Of a stretch of 64,000 bases of DNA, positions 56,601 through 64,000 are shown piece by piece. The notes below the pieces were generated by a model. It was not told where the DNA came from. It worked only from the letters and a program-made list of their open reading frames with translations, and made no database searches. Location: the NCBI RefSeq assembly GCF_943734655.1, contig NC_071355.1:53964949-54028948 (forward strand), given 5' to 3'. Numbering within the stretch: the first letter of the stretch is position 1; each line of letters begins with the position of its first letter. Made by a program: the position numbers and the translations under genes. The stretch comes from Sabethes cyaneus. Its lineage: Eukaryota; Arthropoda; Insecta; Diptera; Culicidae.

Positions 56601-57935
56601 AAAGTTTCCTTTTTTAAAGTTTCAATCGAACAACTATTTTTCTCTGCTCCCATTACGGACCATGTCACGATTTCAGCTCCAAATTACAAAGAACCCGCCA
56701 TAATACCCAGCACGTCCCACATAGTTATGATAACAGTTTCGACCAAAAAAATCTACGGAAAAAGCACCCATAACTTCGTTGGAACATCAAAAAATGTGCT
56801 GAACAATGATGGACTAAAACGCAATTGAATTGATAAGTTCCATAGAATACTTTATAACCTAGTTCCTATCCGACCTCAACTAAATATCAAAATTAATGCA
56901 CGGGTTTTGACTTTTGTGTGTAAAAGAATTTCATACATTCGTACAATGGCCACGTACATAGGTACTTGTTCCAACCCACCCCAAAAGCTGCCGCAGGCTC
57001 GTCCCGATAAATTACCCTTGAAAGCAGAGGTAAAGTACAGAAACACACACACACAGTTCAGATCGAACTCTTTTCCGCTGTTGGGTCGCGAAAATGACGG
57101 CACGGCCGAAATTTTCCACTTTGATCCAATTCCATTCCATGACCTTCATCCCGGGCGGACGAAGCCGCACGTGAGCAAGTACCTACAGTTGTAGGTACAG
57201 GCCATTGTTCCGTCGTCGTCCTTGCCGTTGTGCCTGGGCTAACTGTGCGTGTTTGTTGCTAATATCGCGTAAGCCGGCAACTTTCATGACTCGGCTAGGT
57301 ACGTACCCCGTTGTTGGACTAAATACGGCGACGGTGACGAAATATATTCATCACCACAATAGAAACCACCGTACATGTTAGGGAACCTATGTCTTCTTCA
57401 AAAGCTCTGCCGCCGTGAAACATGCTGCGAAATAGAAAATGAGTGCTGGTGGTGGGTTTTCAAATCGGAATGGCAGACAAAGGAAACAGCATATCGTACC
57501 GTTTCCTGTTGGGTAATATCAGTTACTTGACAACAAGATTTCATTCACGCACACGCACAATGCTACTGTAATGAAATGTAAGGACTTGTTGTTAATTATT
57601 ATAATTCCGTAGACCTCCATTAGCTCGGGGGTTTCCCTTAGCCGTAGAAAAGCAGAGGGTAATACGGGAGGATGTACAACAATGCACGAACGAGAACCTC
57701 GGGTTTTCCCAATTTTTACCTCCGAAAGTATTGACATATAACCATGTGAAATTTTCCATAGTTTTCATCTGCCATATATAGACACAGTTTGCTAGTACAC
57801 GGGAAATTATGTGTCAAAAATAATGTATGTGACGTTTATTGGTATAGGGGTATTACAGATAGGCTCTAACATTGCCGTGCTACCAAAATTCTACGTAAAA
57901 GTGAATCTGGATGTACAAACTTACATTGAACTGAC
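53631..57935. other. Mostly single-copy intronic sequence
   Basis: About 4.3 kb with no transposon recognised. Parts near 54500-55330 and 55750-56300 are GC-richer and contain open frames on both strands (for example 55809-56285 plus), but none has a recognisable domain, signal peptide or splice context that I can support. Confidence 0.4.
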
Positions 57936-57939
57936 ATAT

Positions 57940-58255
57940 TTTATAACGGTAGTTTTTACAATCGAAAAGGGAACGGTAGAAGAAAGTGTAATGAAACAAA
58001 GGTGTTCATAATATCTCAGAGGAGATAAGACGTGATGGGTAACGAGCGAAAAATTAAGTCAGAGAGCGTCGTTGAAGCAACGCTTATTAGGTTTGTATAA
58101 CGTTTCTCTTTACCCAGCTGGGGCGATCCGCGGATCGAACCAAGCTATAATGGGAGCCAATAATAACCAGATTTGAACTCAACTTTTTCCCCAGGCCAAT
58201 GACACTGACATTAAATCGGTGCTTTACCAAAGACGTCTCTTAAAACTGACCTGGA
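57940..58255 (-). mobile_element. SINE-B, most complete minus copy
   Basis: On the minus strand: GACGTCTTTGGTAAAGCACC at the head, B-box-like GAGTTCAAATCTGG, then AGCTTGGTTCGATCCGCGG, GTTGCTTCAACGAC, and an end with CTACCGTTCCC and TGTAAAAACTACCG. It serves as reference for the partial copies at 27.1, 43.6 and 43.9 kb. Confidence 0.78.
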
Positions 58256-58556
58256 TTTTGAATATGTCGAGGTTGAATATTAAGAATGGCCTCAGGGTCA
58301 GCAGTAAAAGATGCAGTGAATACTCCAGACATTGTCATTAAACACATCTTTTGAAAATGGTTTTGATTGGCCTGGCAACGATCTTGTACAACCAGTACAG
58401 TATTTGGGTTTACGCCCCCAAGAGTTACCAATTGATTGTCTACATTACCCGAAGGCCATGCACGCTTTCTTAATTCGGACATCAATATTAGTAGACCAGA
58501 TATGCTTGGAATTGTAAATCAATCCCCTGTACTTCACTTCATCGCCAACATCAACA

Positions 58557-58768
58557 AAAGCAAAGCCTAAGTGCTACATTTCGTTATCGAAACTTGACCA
58601 TCTGTTTTTATACGACAAACTTCGCAGCCAGCTGTTAGAGTACAGGACAATTGCAAGGCCAGTTGCTACGATCCTATTGACTCTAACAGCCTCTCCCAGC
58701 CGAGATTCGAACATACGACGACTGGCTTATTAGGCCAGCGTCATTTTTAGGAGCCAACTGGGAGGCAA
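58557..58768 (-). mobile_element. SINE-A copy 3 with exact 10-bp target duplication
   Basis: Same head, anticodon arm (CTGGC-CTAATAA-GCCAG), B box (TGTTCGAATC), body and tail as copy 1. AACATCAACA precedes (58547-58556) and follows (58769-58778) the element exactly. Confidence 0.9.
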
Positions 58769-58778
58769 AACATCAACA

Positions 58779-59272
58779 TCCAAATCAACAAAGCGTAGAG
58801 CGCAAGTCTAAAATATTACGGGAGCCATCTACGGACTTTCACGAGGTGGATAGTAACAAAGTACTTGAACTGCTCTTACTTAAGCCTAAAAAGGGTTGCC
58901 AAAAGAAATTGTCATCAGAAAAGGCGATAGCCCGAAAGGGGTCACATTGATAATACAAAGCTCATTGTTTAAATGGTTTGTTTTATTTAGCAAAACGTTT
59001 CCTTTTATACTAATTTTGACTCTCGAAATAATCGTTACTATGAATCGATATTTTACTGATCCTAATATATTCTTAAGGTTAAAAAAAAAGGATAAACTAC
59101 TGGGACTGTATATAAAATCATTCTATGTTTAGTGTATTCGATGGTTAAGCCATCCTCAATGATTGTAATTGGAATCCTGACTGTTCGCGACGCGAACTTT
59201 GGTCGACACTGAACATCAAAAGTGCAATTCAGCACTTTGTGTGCACTTGATGAATCATACGGTCGGTTCCCA
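58779..59272. other. Unassigned sequence
   Basis: No feature recognised. Confidence 0.35.
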
Positions 59273-59650
59273 GCCAGCACCAACTCGTATAACAAAGAAC
59301 CAAAGTTATCGTAAATATATGTTAATATACTCGGAATCGTAACTAATGCTTAATAAAGTGTGACCGAGTTGATTTTCTATCGTATATAATGACAGTAACT
59401 GACACACATACGCTATTCAGCACAGAATCGTATAGCAGCACGGAGCGAGCCGGGCTTAATCGGATATTATCGTATATAATTACTTATATAGCTGAAACGC
59501 GTATATTTATTCCTCATCGCGTATATCGCCTCCACAATAGTACGAATATGCCAGTTTTGCCGTATCAAATACGATTTATTAGCATGTATATATGTACGTA
59601 ATGCTGATTTTCAACTTTTTTATACATATAAAAATGCTAGCTGGGTTGTT
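59273..59650. mobile_element. CCCAGC/GCTGGG MITE, uninterrupted copy, TT duplication
   Basis: Begins CCCAGCCAGCACCAACTCG, ends ATGCTAGCTGGG, with TT on each side. It is the reverse-orientation counterpart of the split copy at 15787-16671 and shows that copy's interruption site (GATTTTCTATCG). AT-rich with many TATA words, no ORF of significance. Confidence 0.85.
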
Positions 59651-60015
59651 TGTTTTGATTTGTTACGTGATGTTTAGTTTTCATGATGAATAATGTTAAT
59701 TGAGTAATGTTAGATTCGGGTGCGTACTATTATACGTACTCTACGTACACTAGCTCCATTGGACTTTCTACGTTTCGAAAATACAACGATAGATATTTTG
59801 TACGGATTTACCGCTCCAGCTTCTCGGCACCATGTGTCCACAATGCGTAGTGCTTCCTACAGTAAGTCAAAAAAAAATGCCTAAGCATATTCTAAATAAG
59901 CGAAAGGAATGATCTTCGTCGAAAGTAGCCAAATCTTACGTTTTGCGGAAAACCATTGCTAGAAACCTTGGCAAGGCGGAGGCAATCCACACCAGACTAA
60001 AAACGGATTAGGATG
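59651..60015. other. Unassigned sequence
   Basis: No feature recognised. Confidence 0.35.
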
Positions 60016-60280
60016 CGCGACGTTAGGCATGCGGACGGTAGGCATTCGACATTAGACATAATGCACGTTAGGCATAATGGATGATAGGTATAATTATAAA
60101 GGCGAAAGGCATAATGGACATTGAGTGCAATTTACAAAACTTCGATTTCCTGTGAAATGACACTTGAGCCAATCATATCTCCGTCACAATGTAATGAGAA
60201 CCGGAGTCGTACATTTAACATAAATTCATTTGCCATAATGCTGTTTGACATAACGTCGTTGGCCACCACATCATTGGTCT
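60016..60280. repeat. Degenerate minisatellite GTTAGGCATAATGGACG
   Basis: Words GACGTTAGGCAT, GACGGTAGGCAT, CGTTAGGCATAATGGATG, GGCATAATGGACATT and later TTTGCCATAATGCTGTTTGAC recur with a ~17-bp period, the same units as at 43.5 kb. Confidence 0.7.
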
Positions 60281-60334
60281 AAACAAAAGGGACTCATTGG
60301 CAAAAAACATTTGGAATAACGATCTTCTGGCATA

Positions 60335-61946
60335 TCTATACCTATAAAGAAGGATTTCTGTCTGTCTGTCTGTCTGTCCGTATGTTCCTTATAGAATCGA
60401 AAACTACTGAACCAATCGGCATGAAAATATGCATGTAGAGGTTTTTTGGGGCCAGGAAAGGTTTTAGTGATGGTTAGAAACCCCTCCCCCCCACTAAGAG
60501 GGGGGGCTCCCATACAAATGAAACACAAATTTCTGCATAACTCGACAACTAATCAAGCAAATAGAACAAAATTTGGCATGTGGGTGTTTTCGGTGACAAG
60601 AATTTATTCTATGGTAAATTGAGACCCCTCCCCTCTTTATAAGGGGAATTATAACTCCTCTCCTCTTTAAAAGGGGGGGGGGAGCTTTCATACAAATGTG
60701 AAAGTTTTCGAGGGCAAGAATATTTTCTATGGTGAATTAGGACCCCTCCCAACTTTAAGAGGGGGGGCTCCTATACAAACGAAATACAAATTTCCTCATA
60801 ACTCGAGAATTAATCAAGCAAATAGAACCACATTTGGCATGTGGAGGTTTCTGGAGGCAAAAATATTTTCTATGGTGAATTAGGACCCCTCCCAACTTTA
60901 AGAGGGGGTGCTTCTAAACAAATGAAATACAAATTTCCTCATAATTCGAGAACTAATCAAGCAAATGGAACCATATTTGGCATGTGGGTGTTTTTGGAGG
61001 CAACCATTTTTTCTATGATGAATTAGGACCCCTTACCTTTTTAAAGGGGGGGGGCTCTCATACAAACGAAATACAAATTTCCTCATAACTCTAGAACTTA
61101 TCAAGCAAATGGAACCAAATTTATCATGAGGGTGTTTTTGTAGGCAAGAATAATTTCTATGGATTTCCCCACTTTAAGAGGGGGGGGGGCTCCTATACAA
61201 ATGAAAAACAAATTTCCTCATAACTCAAGAACTAATCAAGCAAATGGAACCAAATTTGACATGTAAGTGGTTTTGGACGCAAGATTTTTTTCTATGGTGA
61301 ATTGAGACCCCTCTCTTCTTTAGAAAGCGAGTTATGGCCCATCTCCCCTTTAAGAGGGTGGGCTTCCATACAAATGAAATGCAAATTTCCTCTTATCTCG
61401 AGAACTAATCAATCAAATGGAACCAAATTTGGCATGTGGGAGTTTTAGATGGCAGAAATTTTTTCTATGGTGAATTACGACCCCTTCCCCTTTTAAGAGG
61501 GGAGCTCCCATACAAATGAAATTCAAATTTCCTTATAACTTGAGAACTAATCAAACAAATGGAACCAAATTTGGCATGTGGGAGATTTTGGAGTCTTGAA
61601 TTTATTTTACGATAGTTAGAGACCTCTCACCCCTGGGGTAGGGGGAATGGACTCTCATACAAATAAAACAGAATTTTTTGCGAAACTCAAAAACTAATCG
61701 AACTCGAGAAATTCGAGACTCTTCCATAAAACATTAGTCAATACAAGACCACAAAAACTATCTATAGTAACACTGGATCATTCAGGACGAGACGGTAGCG
61801 AGTGCTGCCGGTGACCCGCCGTCGGAAGCGCCGCCCACTGGGGGGCTTGCAAAACTCGAGATTGTGACAAAGATCATCCGAGATTCATGATTTATGTACA
61901 ACACAGGTTAACTTGTGGCAATACGAAGTTTGTCGGGTCAGCTAGT
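60335..61946 (+). mobile_element. Helitron-like element 3 (most complete)
   Basis: Starts TCTATACCTATAAAG, followed by (CTGT)n and CCTTATAGAATCG. It then has seven or eight tandem units of about 140 bp, each with a C-tract/TTTAAGAG/G-tract dyad, CTCATAACTCGAGAACTAAT and CAAATGGAACCAAATTTGGC. Unit landmarks lie at about 60547, 60808, 60951, 61094, 61229, 61403 and 61545. It ends ATACGAAGTTTGTCGGGTCA then GCTAGT. No transposase gene, so non-autonomous. The 3' flank is A rather than the T expected for a canonical Helitron. Confidence 0.78.
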
Positions 61947-62599
61947 AATTCCATAAAAAATATTTTATGATTTTTTATAGACGTTTCAAAGCTAAACGGG
62001 CAGAGGCCGCAAGTGTTGTCGGCGATCCGCACATCTGTCAAGCAGGGATGGTTCGATCACTTTGACTCAATTTTGATTCTTTTAACAGTATTGTCTAAAC
62101 CGAGCAAAAAATTGAAATTTCAATGGAGCATCTGTAGAACTAGTTATTATATGCAATTTTGCTAAATAATGCTAATCTGTATCTTTTGCATTTCTACTGC
62201 TATAAGGTTACTACCCTGTTGGTAACCAAGATATAGAAAAAATTTTTTCTGCAATATTTTAGATAATAACTAGTTCTTCAAATGTTCTATACATAACTTT
62301 TTCAAATTTTGCTTGGCTGAGACGGTACTATCAAATGAATCAAAACTAAACCAAAGTGATCGAACGATTCCTGCTGTCATAGTTTATTCGCTTTTCTTTA
62401 CCAGCTCTTTTCAGTTTAGTTCCTAGCCCTCGCATTGACTCATCGGGCTGGTACCGAATGACCCAATAACAAATACCCGAAATCCAAATGGCCGAATTTC
62501 ATCAACTGTCACAAAAGGCTGAAATTGTATTTGATCGAATCACAACAGACCGAACCCACATTTGGCGAAAGAAATAAGTATCAACCATCTATAGAGTAA
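61947..62599. other. Unassigned sequence
   Basis: The section 62450-62580 has loosely repeated ACCCGAAAT / GGCCGAATT / GACCGAACCC words, a possible degenerate minisatellite. No gene. Confidence 0.35.
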
Positions 62600-63372
62600 G
62601 GAGGGGTAAAAGTGCGATGCGGGTAAAAGTGCGATTCAATAATTCATCGGTGCAGATTTCGAGTAAATTGACTACAGTGGCATGGATGGGTGAATACTTT
62701 GACAGCTTAAATCTAACATAAACTTTGGTTGCTTACGAAGCATAGTTGCTGAGTTATGTGCAAATGTTATTTTAGGGCGGTTTTGATGTAATTTTTCGTT
62801 ATACGGCAAATACGATTTCAACAGGAGGATATTACTTCTTGAAAATTTGTAGCAGCGTTTTACATCACTCACAAATCTGTTTGGAAAATACGGTGAAAAT
62901 AATTTACGAGATATATTTCGCTTTTCCGTAATTTAATTTAACCCCGTCAAGCGCCTAGCGGGGTGAAGGTGCGATTCACGGACGGGGCAAAAGTGCGATT
63001 CATGGACGAGGCAAAAATGTATAGCTAATTATATACAGCTTTAGGCACTATATTACAGATACTAGAAATGGAAGATCTGAAGAAAACTGTGTGCTCTACA
63101 AATGTTGGTCTAAGGAAAACAATGTTTTTCCGCTGATGAAACAAAAAACAAACGTTTGGAAAAGTTTCGATCTAACGGAGGCTGCAATACACCAGCGCAA
63201 AATAAGAAAGGTGCAAATTGAGAATATTCCTTACCGAAACATAACGCCGATTGAAGATAATATGGTTTTGTTGACTACTGTTGTGCTAATTTCATGGATT
63301 CGAGCTTCGAACTTTTGCCCCGCGGTATTCGCACTTTTGCCCCGCTAGTGGGGTAAAAGTGCGAATCTGCAC
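62600..63372. repeat. Segment framed by GGGGYAAAAGTGCGATTC repeats
   Basis: The word GGGGTAAAAGTGCGAT appears at about 62603, 62620, 62959, 62985 and 63350 in direct orientation, and at about 63310 and 63331 inverted. It thus marks both edges and the middle of a ~770-bp segment. An 85-codon frame inside (63091-63348) runs into the repeats and has no recognisable domain. Probably an unclassified DNA element. Confidence 0.6.
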
Positions 63373-64000
63373 TTGATCAGAAGAAAGAAGAATTTACTTT
63401 GCAAAACACTATTACTGCAGATGATTTATAGTTGAATGTGAAGACATTGAGTTACTGCATCACTATAAAATATATTATGTTGTTGTCCTTCTTTAAATCT
63501 CACGAAAATTGGGTCCCAAAATTTGTGATAAAAAGATGATTTTTTAGAAGGAACGATAAAGCTTCCCATTATGACTACCAGAGTATAGTTTTTTCTTTTT
63601 TAAAAAGATGCAGAGCACTAAAAAATTAAAAAACAATAATATTGTAATTTATTCTCCCTTGACATTAGAGATCTTGCTTGACATAACGAAAATAACACGT
63701 TTCTGGCAACAATGATAACTTTTTCTCACTGGCAACTCTGGTTTGACATTAGAGCAGCTGATCGTTTTGACAGTTACAGCTTACAGCTTCGCAGTTGTCT
63801 CTTGTGCTTGTCTGCGTTTTGCTGGTCGTGAGGAAGTGGAACATCAAATTTGTACTAGTTATCGGATAAATGTTTTGTTTCGGGCAATGTATTCCAATCC
63901 ATCGATTCACGGTGCTAGACTTTGTCCAAATCTAGTTTGCGCTAAGAATGACTAAACGATGTCAAACTGATGGCCAACAGTATAATCTCGGTACAATCGA
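63373..64000. other. Unassigned sequence at the window end
   Basis: No feature recognised. TTGACATTAGAG / TTGACATAACG words echo the CATAATG minisatellite. Confidence 0.35.

Noticed and set aside
63091..63348. 85-codon frame as a transposase or host protein
   Set aside because: No motif recognised, and its end is made of the G-tract repeats.
35761..64000. Transmembrane exon of the sidestep-family gene
   Set aside because: Searched by eye for a hydrophobic segment with splice sites following phase 1; none was convincing, so it probably lies outside the window.
1..64000. Endogenous viral element
   Set aside because: All reverse transcriptases found are of the non-LTR type; no gag, env, or RNA-virus polymerase motifs were seen.

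Overview
The window is a stretch of a repeat-rich insect genome, most likely a mosquito (Culicidae). The evidence is an ITmD37E mariner relic (a group best known from mosquitoes), RTE and CR1/Jockey-type LINEs, tRNA-derived SINEs and many MITEs of mosquito style, plus two exons of a sidestep-family cell-surface protein. The species cannot be named from sequence alone.

Only one host gene is recognisable. Two + strand exons (8405-8567 and 35539-35760) join in phase 1 and encode the end of an Ig domain followed by a fibronectin type III (FN3) domain, as in Sidestep/Side axon-guidance receptors. They are separated by an intron of about 27 kb. The upstream Ig exons and the downstream membrane and cytoplasmic exons were not found here, so the whole window probably lies inside this one gene.

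Layout: 1-564 unassigned; 565-3950 a large satellite (heptamer block, then two blocks of a 14-bp repeat split by a 405-bp MITE); 4.2 kb a near-perfect hairpin; 4.6-6.3 kb an RTE fragment and a tandem MITE pair; 6.3-8.4 kb intron; 8.4 kb exon; 10.27-13.25 kb a CR1/Jockey-type LINE (A); 13.5 kb a degenerate echo of the satellite; 14.1-15.6 kb an RTE fragment carrying a hAT-like MITE, and a D37E mariner relic; 15.8-16.7 kb a MITE with a LINE tail inserted in it; 16.7-19.5 kb an RTE with an internal deletion; 24.1-25.65 kb an RTE interrupted by MITE sequence; 27.9 kb a SINE; 28.3-32.4 kb a 290-bp inverted repeat pair around LINE B; 33.0-33.4 kb an RT fragment; 35.5 kb exon; 37.2-38.3 kb LINE fragment C and a pogo-like MITE; 39.2-41.95, 50.3-51.4 and 60.3-61.9 kb three Helitron-like elements with internal ~140-bp tandem units; 42-53 kb A-rich degenerate repeats, SINEs and MITEs; 53.6-57.9 kb mostly single-copy intron; 58-64 kb SINEs, a MITE, the third Helitron-like element and clustered G-tract repeats.

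Every reverse transcriptase copy is visibly broken (nonsense codon, YADD to YAGD, loss of the YADD box, FADD to HAND, internal deletion, or truncation). No intact transposon, CRISPR array, tRNA gene or rRNA gene was found. The most informative content is stratigraphic: several insertions have readable empty sites inside this same window, which gives relative ages and target-site rules for several MITE families. I saw nothing that I would call a new functional system.
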